Assembly: GCA_017394805.1 (NCBI GenBank)
Contig: JAFPXC010000029.1
Coordinates: 1-63,902 of the forward strand
Source of the DNA: Clostridia bacterium
GTDB taxonomy: Bacteria; Bacillota; Clostridia; Christensenellales; CAG-1252
Reading direction: 5' to 3'
Length of the DNA stretch: 63,902 nucleotides
Part shown: piece by piece, positions 7,554 to 16,846 of the stretch
Layout: every line of letters starts with the position of its first letter
How positions within the stretch are numbered: position 1 is the first letter of the stretch
Translations under genes and position numbers: made by a program
Notes under the pieces: generated by a model
Told to the model about the DNA's origin: nothing
The model's database searches: none
Seen by the model: the letters and a program-made list of their open reading frames with translations, nothing else

Positions 7554-9344
7554 ATGATCAATCATTTTTGCAAAAAACCGCTGTGGGAAGTCAGCCGCGT
7601 CTTGACGGACGTGGCAATGGGCCGCCGCCCTGCCGATACGGTCGTCACGGACGCCGTGTTGGTCAACGTGTGCACCAAGGAGTTGCTGCCGCACGTGGAC
7701 GTAGCCGTCGCCGAGGGGCGGATCGCCATGGTGGGAGATTGCCGTCATTGTATAGGCGAAGGCACCGTGGTCGTCGACGCCGAGGGGCGTTGGCTTTCGC
7801 CCGCTTTTATGGACGGTCATATCCATATCGAGTCGTCCATGCTGACGGCGGGCGAATACGCCAAAGCCGTCGTGCCGCACGGCACTTCCGCCGTCTTTAT
7901 GGACCCGCACGAAATATGCAACGTGGCGGGGTTTGAGGGGGTACGTTGTATGCTTTTCGACGCCGCGCGCACGCCGCTCAAGTCTATTTTGTCCACGCCG
8001 TCGTGCGTGCCCGCCGTGCCCGGCTTCGAGGATACGGGCGCGTCCGTCGGCCCCGAAGACGTCCGCGAAAGTATGACGTGGGACGAATGCTCGGGGTTGG
8101 GCGAAATGATGAACTTCCCCGGCGTTATCTACGGAGATCCTCGCACGCATGCCATCGTCGGCGAGACATTGAAGGCGGACAAGATCGTCACGGGGCACTT
8201 CTCCATACCCGACACGGGCGCCGCTTTGAACGCCTACGTCGCCGCCGGCGTGCGCTGTTGCCACGAGTCGGCCCGATGGGAGGACGCCTTGGCCAAGATG
8301 CGTTTGGGTATGTACGCCATGTTCCGCGAAGGCTCCGCCTGGCACGACCTGCAAGAGGTTGCCAAAGCCGTCACCCAACACGAGGTGGATTCTCGCTTCG
8401 CCTGCCTTGTTTCGGACGACACCCACCCGCACACCCTGCTCGGCAAAGGGCACATGGATCACATCGTGCGCCGTGCCGTCGAGGAGGGTATTCCGCCCGT
8501 AGAGGCCATTCAAATGGCCACCATCAATGTGGCCACCTGCTTCCAGCTCGACCACGAGATGGGCTCCATCGCCCCCGGCAAATGCGCGGATATGGTGCTT
8601 CTGTCCGACCTCGCCACTTGCAAAGTGGCGAAAGTGTGGATAGACGGCGATTTGGTGGCCGAGGACGGCCGCCTTACCGCACCCATCGGCGACTATACCT
8701 ATCCCGATAATATCACCCATTCCGTACACCTTTCGCCCGTTTCGCCCGCCGAATTCCGCATTCCGCACGCGGGCCCCGTGGCCAAGGTGCGCGTTATCGA
8801 GGCCATTCCCGCCAAGACGAGCACCATCGAGCGCTTCGACACTCTGCCCGTGGTGGACGGCGGCATTGCGGCCGCCCCCGACAAGGATATTCTCAAAGCC
8901 TTCGTGTTCGAGCGGCATCACGGCACGGGCACCCGCGGCTTCGGCTTCCTCAAAGGTTTCGGCATTCGCCACGGCGCTTTGGCGCAGACGGTGGCGCACG
9001 ACGCGCACAATCTCTTGGTGGTGGGCGACAACGACGAGGATATGGCGCTTGCGGTAAGCCGACTCATTGATATGAACGGCGGCTTGGTGGCCGTGGCCGA
9101 CGGCAAAGTGCTGGCGGCGGTGGCTCTGCCCATCGCGGGGCTAATGAGCGACAAGCCGTTGGCCGAGACCAACGAGGCCGTCAAGGCGCTCGAGGACGCT
9201 TGGCGCACGATGGGTTGCACCTTGCCTTCTCCCTTTATGACGATGTCCATCATTCCCTTGGCCTGCCTTCCCGAGGTGCGCCTCACCAATCGCGGCATGG
9301 TGGATTGCCGCACCTTCACCTTCGTCGATCCCATCGTCGAATAA
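7554..9344 (+). CDS. ade: Adenine deaminase
   Basis: Hydrolyses adenine to hypoxanthine and ammonia in purine salvage. The 596-aa length matches the bacterial Ade/AdeC family of amidohydrolases. Landmarks are the N-terminal metal-binding HxH at residues 89-91 (DGHIHIESSM), MDPHEICNVAG, a GHF motif, CHES, SDDTHP for the later metal and catalytic residues, GSIAPGKCADMVLL at the end of the barrel, and the family-specific C-terminal domain. The start ATG at 7554 has an AAAGGAG site 10 nt upstream. It is transcribed alone and faces glnN across a shared terminator. Confidence 0.93.
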   Translation: MINHFCKKPLWEVSRVLTDVAMGRRPADTVVTDAVLVNVCTKELLPHVDVAVAEGRIAMVGDCRHCIGEGTVVVDAEGRWLSPAFMDGHIHIESSMLTAGEYAKAVVPHGTSAVFMDPHEICNVAGFEGVRCMLFDAARTPLKSILSTPSCVPAVPGFEDTGASVGPEDVRESMTWDECSGLGEMMNFPGVIYGDPRTHAIVGETLKADKIVTGHFSIPDTGAALNAYVAAGVRCCHESARWEDALAKMRLGMYAMFREGSAWHDLQEVAKAVTQHEVDSRFACLVSDDTHPHTLLGKGHMDHIVRRAVEEGIPPVEAIQMATINVATCFQLDHEMGSIAPGKCADMVLLSDLATCKVAKVWIDGDLVAEDGRLTAPIGDYTYPDNITHSVHLSPVSPAEFRIPHAGPVAKVRVIEAIPAKTSTIERFDTLPVVDGGIAAAPDKDILKAFVFERHHGTGTRGFGFLKGFGIRHGALAQTVAHDAHNLLVVGDNDEDMALAVSRLIDMNGGLVAVADGKVLAAVALPIAGLMSDKPLAETNEAVKALEDAWRTMGCTLPSPFMTMSIIPLACLPEVRLTNRGMVDCRTFTFVDPIVE

Positions 9345-9367
9345 CGGCGCGAAACGCACCGAAAAAT

Positions 9368-9398
9368 AAAACGGGAAGGGCAACGCCCTTCCCGTTTT
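9368..9398. terminator. Bidirectional intrinsic terminator between ade and glnN
   Basis: A perfect 14-bp stem (9368-9381 with 9385-9398) and 3-nt loop, with A-run and T-run on the two sides, sits between the convergent stops of ade and glnN. It can terminate transcription in both directions. Confidence 0.9.
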
Positions 9399-9425
9399 GC
9401 TATACGCTGATTCGCGTACGGATTA

Positions 9426-11507
9426 TCAATCCACGCTGAACAAAATATCGCCGTAGGTGGGGAAACGCCAATATTTGGCGGGCGTCAACCGCTCGAGGTC
9501 GTCGGCCACGTCGCGCACTTTGCGCATGGCGGGAATGACGCGATGCGCGTACACGTCGGCGGCCGCAGCGCCTTGGTGGGCGGTGGCCTCGCTCACCGCC
9601 TCGGACAGCGCGTTGAGCAATTCTTCTTCGGCGTGATAGAGCGCATATACGCGTTTGAGCGTATCGTCGTGGGGTGACAGGCCGAGTTTGTCGAGATTGA
9701 GAATGGTGCGCGACAGTTGCTCCACGTAGTCCAGCACGGCGGGCAATACGTCGCGGCGTACCATGTCGATCAAGGTGACCGCCTCTATGTGCAAGGTTTT
9801 ATTGTAGTTGTCCAAGAGGATTTCTTTGCTGGCTTCCAATTCTTCTCGGCTGTACACGCCGTGTTTGACGTACAATTCCACGTTCTTTTCGTCGGTCAGG
9901 TGGGACAACGCGTCGGGCGTGTTTTCCAACCGCATCAAGCCGCGACGGTCGGCCTCCGCGTACCATTCGGCGCTGTAATTGTTGCCGTTGTAGATGATGC
10001 GCCCGTGCGTGCGCAAGGTCTCGCGGATGATCTCTTTGGTCTTTTCTACGGGATCGGCGGCGCCTTCCAACCGATCGGCGAAGTCGCGCATCGCCTCGGC
10101 CACGATGGTATTGAGCACGGTATTGGCGTCCGCAATGGAGCACGCCGCGCCCGGCATACGGAACTCGAATTTGTTGCCCGTAAAGGCGAACGGCGAGGTG
10201 CGGTTGCGGTCGGCGGTGTCCATCGCGAAGCGGGGCAACACCTTGACGCCGATTTCCACGTCGCAACGCGCGCGCTTGCTGTACGAGCGGTTTTCCTCAA
10301 TGGCGGACAATACGCCCGTCAACTCGTCGCCCAAATACATACTCACCACGGTGGGGGGTGCTTCGGACGCGGACAAACGGTGGTCGTTGCCCGCCGAGGC
10401 CGCCGCTATGCGCAGTAGGTCCTGATTGCTGTCCACGGCTTTGACGACGGCGGTGACGGCGAGCAAAAATTGCAAATTGTCCTCGGGGCAGTTGCCGGGG
10501 TCGAAGAGATTGCAGCCCGTGTCCGTCATCAAGGACCAATTGTTGTGCTTGCCGCTGCCGTTGACGCCCTCGAAGGGTTTTTCGTGCAACAGACACGCCA
10601 ACCCGTGGCGTCCCGCCACCTTGCGCATCATCTCCATCGTCAGCTGGTTGTGGTCGGTGGCGATGTTGGCGGTGTCGAAGATGGGCGCCAACTCGTGTTG
10701 CGCGGGGGCCACCTCGTTGTGTTCGGTCTTGGCGCGCACGCCCAACGCCCACAATTCCTTGTCGAGCTCGGCCATAAAAGCGGCCACGCGGGGCTTGATG
10801 GCGCCGTAGTAGTGGTCGTCCAAGTCCTGCCCCTTGGGTGCGCGGGAGCCCAAAAGCGTGCGCCCCGTGTACACGAGGTCGGGACGGGCGCGATACATTT
10901 TTTCGTCAATCAAAAAATATTCCTGCTCGGCGCCCACGGTCGAATAGACCTGCTTGACCGCCGTGTTGCCCAAGAGGTGCAAAAGCCGCACGCCTTGTTT
11001 GTTGAGCGCCTGCATACTGCGCAGGAGGGGGGTTTTCTTGTCCAACGCCTGCCCGTTGAAACTGCAGAACGCGGTGGGAATGCACAAGGTGTTGTCCTTG
11101 ATGAACGCGTAGGACGTGGGATCCCACGCCGTATATCCGCGTGCTTCGAAGGTGGCGCGCAGGCCGCCCGAAGGGAAAGAGGACGCGTCCGACTCGCCCT
11201 TGATGAGCGCCTTGCCCGAAAAGGCGAAGATGGCGCCGCTTTCCGCGTCGGGGTCGAGGTCGAGGAAGGCTTCGTGCTTCTCGGCGGTGATGCCCGTCAT
11301 GGGTTGGAACCAATGGGTGTAGTGGGTGGCGCCTTGTTCGACGGCCCAATTCTTCATGGCCTCGGCCACGGCGTTGGCCACTTCCAAGGGCAAGGGCTTG
11401 TGCATCGCCTTGCACTCGTGCATACGGCGGTAGACGGTTTCGTCCAACCGCGCCCGCATTGCTTCGTCGTTGAATACTTTGCTACCGAATAGTTTGGTCG
11501 TTATCAT
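9426..11507 (-). CDS. glnN: Glutamine synthetase, class III
   Basis: ATP-dependent synthesis of glutamine from glutamate and ammonia. At 693 aa it is the long class III form, not the 440-470-aa class I. Visible motifs are HWFQPMTG near residues 65-72, the glutamate/metal site EQEYF (194-198), EHNEVAPAQHE (262-272), NGSGKHNNWS (316-325), and the arginine-containing KFEFRMPG stretch. The ATG at 11507 is preferred over the GTG one codon upstream because AAGGAGA sits at the right distance. The gene lies 15 nt after the (p)ppGpp enzyme gene and is the last of the four-gene minus operon. No adjacent PII or GlnR gene is visible. Confidence 0.95.
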   Translation of the reverse strand: MITTKLFGSKVFNDEAMRARLDETVYRRMHECKAMHKPLPLEVANAVAEAMKNWAVEQGATHYTHWFQPMTGITAEKHEAFLDLDPDAESGAIFAFSGKALIKGESDASSFPSGGLRATFEARGYTAWDPTSYAFIKDNTLCIPTAFCSFNGQALDKKTPLLRSMQALNKQGVRLLHLLGNTAVKQVYSTVGAEQEYFLIDEKMYRARPDLVYTGRTLLGSRAPKGQDLDDHYYGAIKPRVAAFMAELDKELWALGVRAKTEHNEVAPAQHELAPIFDTANIATDHNQLTMEMMRKVAGRHGLACLLHEKPFEGVNGSGKHNNWSLMTDTGCNLFDPGNCPEDNLQFLLAVTAVVKAVDSNQDLLRIAAASAGNDHRLSASEAPPTVVSMYLGDELTGVLSAIEENRSYSKRARCDVEIGVKVLPRFAMDTADRNRTSPFAFTGNKFEFRMPGAACSIADANTVLNTIVAEAMRDFADRLEGAADPVEKTKEIIRETLRTHGRIIYNGNNYSAEWYAEADRRGLMRLENTPDALSHLTDEKNVELYVKHGVYSREELEASKEILLDNYNKTLHIEAVTLIDMVRRDVLPAVLDYVEQLSRTILNLDKLGLSPHDDTLKRVYALYHAEEELLNALSEAVSEATAHQGAAAADVYAHRVIPAMRKVRDVADDLERLTPAKYWRFPTYGDILFSVD

Positions 11508-11522
11508 CACGCTCTCCTTCTC

Positions 11523-13700
11523 TCAGTTTACCTTGCGATCTACGCCAATGACACCGCGCACCTGCAAAAACTTGTTTTTGAGGGCCGCCAAAGTGTCCGT
11601 GCTGTCCACCTGCACCGTCAAATTGATGACGGCGTTTCCCTTGCGCTTGTCGATGCCCGCGCCCAGCGACGTGAGGGTGACGGCGCTGCTCATGGTATTG
11701 ATTACCCCACATACGTCCCCCACGAGTTGCGGCCTATCCACGGCGATGATGCACAGCGACACTTGGAATTTGCCCGCCGCTACGCCCGCCCATTCGGCGG
11801 GCAAAAGGCGTTCTTTCTCTACGCTGCGGACGTTGATGCAATCCACGCGGTGCACGCTGATGCCCCTGCCGCGGGACGTATAGCCCACGATACGGTCGCC
11901 CGGCACGGGCGAACAGCACCGTCCCAAGCGCACCAGCATACCCGACTGGCCGTTGATGAGAATGGCTCCGTCCGAGGGCTTGGCTTGCGTGAAGCGCGGA
12001 TTGACCTCGGCGGCTTCTTGCGGCAACTCCTTTTCTTTCTCTTGCTCCTCGCGGTACATCGCGATGAGTTTTTGCACCACTTGGCCGTTGGTCAATTCGC
12101 CGTAGCCGATGGCGGCGTACACGTCGTCCACGTCCTGCAAGGCGAAACGCCGACTGATATTCTGCATCCATTCGGGCACCAAGAGGTCTTTGGGATTGTA
12201 GCCGCGATGGCGGCACTCCAACTCGAGCATCTGCTTGCCGATGGCGATATTTTCCTCGCGCATATTGCGCTTGAAATAGCCGCGGATACGACTGCGGGTA
12301 GAACTGCTCTTGACAAATTTCAGCCAATCCCTGGAGGGGCCTTTGCCGTTGGTGATGACCTCTACGATGTCGCCTGTCTGCAACTGCGTAGACAGAGGCA
12401 CCATACGCGAGTTGACCTTGCCGCCCGAGCAACGCTCGCCCACTTTGGAGTGAATGGCGTAGGCGAAGTCCACGATGGTACTGCCCGCGGGCAGCACGAT
12501 GACGTCGCCCTTGGGCGTGAAGACGAACACTTCGTCCGAGAAGATGTCCGACTTCATGGTATCCATCAACTCGCGGCTGTCCTTGACGTCCGCTTCGGCC
12601 TCCATCACCTTGCGTATCCACTCGATTTTTTTATCGAGGGTGTTGTCCGTCTTGCCGTCCTTGTATTTCCAATGCGCGGCCACGCCGTATTCGGCGATGC
12701 GGTGCATTTCTTTGGTGCGGATCTGCACCTCGAAGGGTGCGCCGCCGGGGGCCAGCACGGTGGTGTGCAGACTTTGGTAGTTGTTGGGTTTGGGGGTGGA
12801 AATATAGTCCTTGAAGCGGCCCAAAAGGGGCTTCCACAGGTTGTGCACGATGCCCAACACGTCGTAGCAACGGCTCGGCTCGCCGTCCACGATCACCCGC
12901 AGGGCCACCAAGTCGTATATCTCGTCGATGCCGCATTGCAACCGTTGCATTTTGCGATAAATGCTGTAGAAGTGCTTGCTGCGGCCGTTGATTTCGTATT
13001 TCAGATCGGTCTCTTTGAGCGCCGCGTCCAACTGCGCGATCATTCTGGTCACGAAGGCGTCGCGCTCGTTCTTTTTGGACGCGATCACTTCGCGCAGACG
13101 ATTGTATTCGACGGGATAGAGGTAGCGCATACACAGGTCTTCGAGTTCGCTCTTGATCTGCATGATGCCCAATCTCGCGGCGAGGGGCGCGTACACGTCC
13201 AAGGTCTCCTGCGCGGTTTCGATCTGCTTCTCGGGCTCCACGTTGGCGAGGGTGCGCATATTGTGCAGTCGGTCGGCCAATTTGAGAATGACGACGCGCA
13301 GGTCGTGGCACATGGCCAACAGCATCTTGCGCAGGTTTTCGGCTTGCGCCTGCTGTTTGCCCGAAAAGTTGATTTTGGCCAACTTGGTCACTCCTTCCAC
13401 CAAAAACACAACTTCCTCGCCGAACTCGGCTTTCATTTCGTCGTGCGTGCAGGGCGTGTCTTCCAAGACGTCGTGCAATAGGGCCGCTTCCACCGTGGCC
13501 ACGTCCATACCCATTTGAATGACGATTTCGGCCACCGCCATGGGGTGAATGATATAGTCCTCGCCCGATTTGCGCTTTTGTCCCGTGTGCTTTTCCTTGG
13601 CAAAGAAATAGGCCTTGCGAATGAGCGAGGCTTCTTCCGCCGTATATACGGCGTCCACTTTGTCCAAAAATTCTTGTTCGGTCAAACTCTTTTTCGTCAT
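11523..13700 (-). CDS. relA: RelA/SpoT-type bifunctional (p)ppGpp synthetase/hydrolase
   Basis: Makes and degrades the stringent-response alarmone. The 725-aa product has the full long-RSH layout: HD hydrolase domain with intact H52 and H76-D77, E80-D81 (HDVLED), then KLADRLHNMRTL; a synthetase domain (YSIYRKMQ, RVIVDGEPSRCYD, FKDYISTPKPNNYQSLH, EVQIRT); a TGS domain (DEVFVFTPKGDVIVLPAG); a zinc-finger/CC region (LGRCCSPVPGD); and a C-terminal ACT domain. The intact HD motif suggests both activities. The open frame continues upstream, but the ATG at 13700 begins the conserved MTKKSLTEQEF, 4 nt after the preceding gene. It precedes glnN. Confidence 0.94.
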   Translation of the reverse strand: MTKKSLTEQEFLDKVDAVYTAEEASLIRKAYFFAKEKHTGQKRKSGEDYIIHPMAVAEIVIQMGMDVATVEAALLHDVLEDTPCTHDEMKAEFGEEVVFLVEGVTKLAKINFSGKQQAQAENLRKMLLAMCHDLRVVILKLADRLHNMRTLANVEPEKQIETAQETLDVYAPLAARLGIMQIKSELEDLCMRYLYPVEYNRLREVIASKKNERDAFVTRMIAQLDAALKETDLKYEINGRSKHFYSIYRKMQRLQCGIDEIYDLVALRVIVDGEPSRCYDVLGIVHNLWKPLLGRFKDYISTPKPNNYQSLHTTVLAPGGAPFEVQIRTKEMHRIAEYGVAAHWKYKDGKTDNTLDKKIEWIRKVMEAEADVKDSRELMDTMKSDIFSDEVFVFTPKGDVIVLPAGSTIVDFAYAIHSKVGERCSGGKVNSRMVPLSTQLQTGDIVEVITNGKGPSRDWLKFVKSSSTRSRIRGYFKRNMREENIAIGKQMLELECRHRGYNPKDLLVPEWMQNISRRFALQDVDDVYAAIGYGELTNGQVVQKLIAMYREEQEKEKELPQEAAEVNPRFTQAKPSDGAILINGQSGMLVRLGRCCSPVPGDRIVGYTSRGRGISVHRVDCINVRSVEKERLLPAEWAGVAAGKFQVSLCIIAVDRPQLVGDVCGVINTMSSAVTLTSLGAGIDKRKGNAVINLTVQVDSTDTLAALKNKFLQVRGVIGVDRKVN

Positions 13701-13704
13701 AGCC

Positions 13705-14610
13705 CTAAGATGATTGCAAGGCGTCGGCCACGAGGGTGGCCATATTGCGATTGCTGGTGATGAAGTCCACGTCCAACGCCGTCGCGTCGTAGATGGCGCA
13801 ATAGGCGTCGTCCACCGTCCACACGCCCACGGCAAGCCCCGCGTCGTGGAAGGATTTTACGCGATTTTTGCCCTTGGTTTCCTGCCGATACAAGTACTTG
13901 TGGTCCGCAGTTATCCCTATACGTGCACGGATTAACGCGTCCATCAGGTCGTCTTCCCCGATGGATTGGCCGTAGATGCGCCGATAGATTTTGCGCCAGC
14001 CGTCGGCGATGATGAGCATACACTCGATATCCGCGTTTTGCGTGCGCACGTACTCCAATTTGTCCAGGTTGAACGAAACGATGGTGCTACGCACCCCGCT
14101 GCGTTCGATGGCGGACAGCAACTTCTGCATACCGGCCTCGCTCATAGCCGCGTCTTTTATCTCCACCACGGCCGCCTTGCCGCCCTCTTTGCACGCCGCA
14201 AGGTACGCGTCGAAGGTGGGGGCGCGTTGGTCTTGCGCCTTTCGGAGCGGGCGCGACAGCACGTCCGTACTGTCGGCTTCGTGCACGTCGGCGATGCCTT
14301 TCACCGCGTTTTTGTCGTGCATACACACCAATACGCCGTCTTTCGTCTCCCACACGTCGGTCTCAATCCCCCAAAAGGTGTCTTGCTTGGCGGCATTCCG
14401 GAAAGCGGCTTCGGTGTTTTCGCCTACCGTCACGGTTTGCCCGTTCTCTTCGACCAAGCAATAGCCTCTGTGCGCGATATAGCGGACGGTGGCCGTCTTC
14501 TCGCGGACGGCGGCTTGGTCCAACTTGGCCACCTCTTTTTGCATATTGACGCAGGCGACCGCGCCGAGTGCCAGGCACGCTACGAGCAACAGACAGACGA
14601 GGCGTTTCAT
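13705..14610 (-). CDS. Secreted or lipid-anchored glycerophosphodiester phosphodiesterase
   Basis: Cleaves glycerophosphodiesters to glycerol-3-phosphate and an alcohol. The 301-aa product has a GDPD TIM-barrel signature: H47-R48-G (IAHRGY), GENTEAAF, E83-x-D85 (IETDVWETKDG), H98-D, a later VVEIKD lysine motif, and the terminal VGVWTVDDA stretch. The N-terminus is a signal peptide ending in AVAC; Cys20 could be lipidated, although alanine at -3 is an imperfect lipobox, so export is likely and anchoring uncertain. It starts 4 nt after ispE stops and ends 4 nt before relA. Substrate head-group cannot be predicted. Confidence 0.88.
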   Translation of the reverse strand: MKRLVCLLLVACLALGAVACVNMQKEVAKLDQAAVREKTATVRYIAHRGYCLVEENGQTVTVGENTEAAFRNAAKQDTFWGIETDVWETKDGVLVCMHDKNAVKGIADVHEADSTDVLSRPLRKAQDQRAPTFDAYLAACKEGGKAAVVEIKDAAMSEAGMQKLLSAIERSGVRSTIVSFNLDKLEYVRTQNADIECMLIIADGWRKIYRRIYGQSIGEDDLMDALIRARIGITADHKYLYRQETKGKNRVKSFHDAGLAVGVWTVDDAYCAIYDATALDVDFITSNRNMATLVADALQSS

Positions 14611-14614
14611 GGCG

Positions 14615-15454
14615 CTAATCGACGAAGCGGCATAAGCGCACGTCGTACCCCGCTTCGAGTAGGGCGTCGCGTTTGGCTTCGGCGTAGTCCAGCCGATTGT
14701 AGAGGGCGTACACGCACGAGCCCGCGCCCGTCATGGCGATATGCAAAGACCGTAGGTCTTGCAAGGCCTTGGTCGCCGCGCCGATGGCGGGGCAACGCGT
14801 AGAGCACACGCCGTAGAAGTTGTTGCATTGATATATCTTGGTGTTGCGTTCGGCGCGCAGCAAAGACAGTATCTCGTCCGTGTTGACGGGATTGGGCTTC
14901 TTGCCCATGCCGTCGTATCCCTCGTAGGCCTCGACGGTGGAGACGCTCTCCTCGGGGATCACCAGCAAGGCGTACATCAAGGGAAGGGTAGGTAGCAGTT
15001 GGATTTTCTCGCCGAATCCGCCCACACGCGCGAGCCCGCGATACAAGAGGAAGGTCACGTCCGAGCCGAGTTCGGCGGCCAACGGCATTAGCGCCGCCGT
15101 GTCCACGCCGTACAGCACGGACATACCCAAAAGCACGGCCGCGGCGTCCGCGGCAGAGCCGCCCAGCCCCTTGCCGACGGGGATCTCTTTTTGGACCACG
15201 ATATCCACGCCGTTGGTGTCGAAGGCGGCCACGAACGCTTTGGCGGCCCGCAAGGCGTTGTCTTCCACGCCCTCTTCCCACTTGAGGTTGGTGGTGCAGT
15301 CCTTGTCGCGCCGCGCCGCGAGGTACACGGTGTCGTGCAGATCGATGGTCTGCATCAGGGAATCTATCTCGTGCAGACCGCGTTCCTCGTCCCTCTCGCC
15401 GATGGACAAAGTGATATTGATTTTTCCGTATGCAAGTACATTAAGTTTTTTCAT
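14615..15454 (-). CDS. ispE: 4-diphosphocytidyl-2-C-methyl-D-erythritol kinase
   Basis: GHMP-family kinase of the non-mevalonate isoprenoid pathway; phosphorylates CDP-methylerythritol in the cytosol. The 279-aa product has the N-terminal AYGKINITL motif with Lys11, the ATP-binding glycine loop PVGKGLGGSAADAAA at residues 92-106, and the C-terminal GAGSCVYALY motif (usual form GSGPTVFAL). The open frame extends 37 codons upstream, but the ATG at 15454 starts the conserved region. A TGCTATACT element ends 6 nt before this ATG, which implies a leaderless message. It is first in the operon with the glycerophosphodiesterase, relA and glnN. Confidence 0.92.
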   Translation of the reverse strand: MKKLNVLAYGKINITLSIGERDEERGLHEIDSLMQTIDLHDTVYLAARRDKDCTTNLKWEEGVEDNALRAAKAFVAAFDTNGVDIVVQKEIPVGKGLGGSAADAAAVLLGMSVLYGVDTAALMPLAAELGSDVTFLLYRGLARVGGFGEKIQLLPTLPLMYALLVIPEESVSTVEAYEGYDGMGKKPNPVNTDEILSLLRAERNTKIYQCNNFYGVCSTRCPAIGAATKALQDLRSLHIAMTGAGSCVYALYNRLDYAEAKRDALLEAGYDVRLCRFVD

Positions 15455-15460
15455 AGATAC

Positions 15461-15469
15461 AGTATAGCA
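15461..15469 (-). promoter_or_regulatory. Extended -10 promoter giving leaderless ispE mRNA
   Basis: On the minus strand the sequence reads TGCTATACT, a textbook extended -10, followed by only six bases before the ispE ATG at 15454. Transcription would begin at or next to the start codon, and no Shine-Dalgarno is present. There is no good -35 at 17 bp; TTGACA occurs farther upstream (15505-15510) at an unsuitable distance. Confidence 0.5.
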
Positions 15470-15549
15470 TAATTTTCGCCCCGATGTATAGCCCCGAGGG
15501 GTTTTGTCAATGATTTTTTTGCAAAAGAAGCGAAAAAAGGGAGGCAGAT

Positions 15550-16095
15550 ATGAGCAAAAAAGCAATCAAGTACATAATTTCGGCCCTCGTGGCGGCCCTC
15601 GCGCTCGCGGTCATCGCCGTATTGGCGGTGGGTTGCGGCAACCCGAACGACGAATATTTGCGCCTGCATATACGCGCCAACGGCAACAGCCGAGAGGAAC
15701 AGGCGGTCAAACTCGAGGTGCGCGACGCCGTGGTCGCCTATCTCACGCCCCTTGCAGAGGGGGTGAAGACCAAACGCGAAATGCAGAGGTTATTGTCCGA
15801 TAAATTGGACGAAGTGACGCGAATTGCCGATGACGTACTACGGCAAAACGGTTACGTGTACACATCCAGCGCCTATTTTTCGTACGAGGAGTTTCCCACC
15901 AAAACCTACGGGGATCTCACGCTCGAAAAGGGCTATTACGACGCGCTTATCGTCGAATTGGGCACGGGTGCGGGCGATAATTGGTGGTGCGTGGCGTTTC
16001 CCCCGCTGTGTTTTGTGGCGGGCGAAGACGTCGAGGGGGACGAAGTGGTGTATCGTTCGGCCATCGCCGAGTGGTTTCGCAAAAATTGCAAATAG
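15550..16095 (+). CDS. spoIIR: Stage II sporulation protein R
   Basis: Forespore-made signalling protein exported to the intermembrane space, where it triggers SpoIIGA to activate pro-SigE in the mother cell. The 181-aa product has one N-terminal membrane or signal segment (about residues 5-28, ending in VGCG), then the diagnostic RLHIRANGNSREEQAVKLEV motif, the SYEEFPTKTYG segment and NWWCVAFPPLCF. A GGGAGG ribosome site precedes the ATG. It starts a plus-strand run with sleB and ypeB. A possible forespore-type promoter (GTATA at 15462-15466) is too weak to assert. This is good evidence that the organism makes endospores. Confidence 0.93.
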   Translation: MSKKAIKYIISALVAALALAVIAVLAVGCGNPNDEYLRLHIRANGNSREEQAVKLEVRDAVVAYLTPLAEGVKTKREMQRLLSDKLDEVTRIADDVLRQNGYVYTSSAYFSYEEFPTKTYGDLTLEKGYYDALIVELGTGAGDNWWCVAFPPLCFVAGEDVEGDEVVYRSAIAEWFRKNCK

Positions 16096-16159
16096 GGGTT
16101 GTCGCCCTTATGGGCGGCTTCGGGGCGAAAAACTGCGAATACATAAAGGAAGGGAAGAT

Positions 16160-16837
16160 ATGAGAAGAAGAAACGCATTGATCGTTATGTGTATGTTGTG
16201 GGTGTGCGCCGTGGCCTTGGTGGCGTTCGTGCCCGCCCCCGAGACGGCGGACGCCGCCGCTCTCAAACAGGGTTCCACCGGCTCGTTGGTGCGCACGGTG
16301 CAGACCAAACTCAAAAATTGGGGCTATTACACGGGCACGGTAGACGGCGTGTACGGCGCCAAGACCGTGGCGGCCGTCAAGTATTTTCAGCGCAAAAACG
16401 GCCTCACGCAGGACGGCGTGGTCGGTCCCGCCACGGCGGCCAAGATGGGCGTCACCTTGTCGTCCTCGGGTACGACGGGTTACAGCAATTCGGACGAATA
16501 TCTGTTGGCGCGGTGCGTGTACGCCGAGGCGCGGGGCGAGCCTTACGTGGGACAAGTGGCGGTGGCGGCGGTCATTCTCAACCGCGTCCGTAGCAGCAGT
16601 TTCCCCAACACCATTTCGGGCGTCATCTACCAAAGCGGCGCCTTTACGTGCGTGGCCGACGGCCAAATCAACCTTACGCCTAACGATAGCGCGTTCAAGG
16701 CCGTGCGCGACGCGATGAGCGGGTGGGATCCCACCAACGGGTGCTTGTACTACTACAACCCCGCCACGGCGACCAGCAAGTGGATATGGTCGCGCGAGGT
16801 GCATCTCACCATCGGCCGTCACAGTTTTTGCGTATAG
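16160..16837 (+). CDS. sleB: Spore cortex-lytic enzyme SleB
   Basis: Lytic transglycosylase that opens cortex peptidoglycan during germination. The 225-aa product has a signal peptide (residues about 1-35), a peptidoglycan-binding type 1 domain (about 38-95, with GSTGSLVRTVQTKLKNWGYY and DGVVGPATAAKMG), and a C-terminal hydrolase_2 domain (about 112-225) with the YAEARGEPYVGQVAV motif containing the likely catalytic glutamate, and GAFTCVADGQ. The ATG at 16160 follows an AGGGAAG ribosome site; the frame is open upstream but overlaps spoIIR. ypeB follows after 9 nt, the classical pairing. It is 64 nt after spoIIR and could share its transcript. Confidence 0.93.
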   Translation: MRRRNALIVMCMLWVCAVALVAFVPAPETADAAALKQGSTGSLVRTVQTKLKNWGYYTGTVDGVYGAKTVAAVKYFQRKNGLTQDGVVGPATAAKMGVTLSSSGTTGYSNSDEYLLARCVYAEARGEPYVGQVAVAAVILNRVRSSSFPNTISGVIYQSGAFTCVADGQINLTPNDSAFKAVRDAMSGWDPTNGCLYYYNPATATSKWIWSREVHLTIGRHSFCV

Positions 16838-16846
16838 GAGGTGGGT

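Noticed and set aside
13701..13835. Upstream extension of the RelA/SpoT reading frame by 45 codons
   Set aside because: It overlaps the end of the glycerophosphodiesterase gene, and the conserved N-terminus begins at the ATG at 13700.
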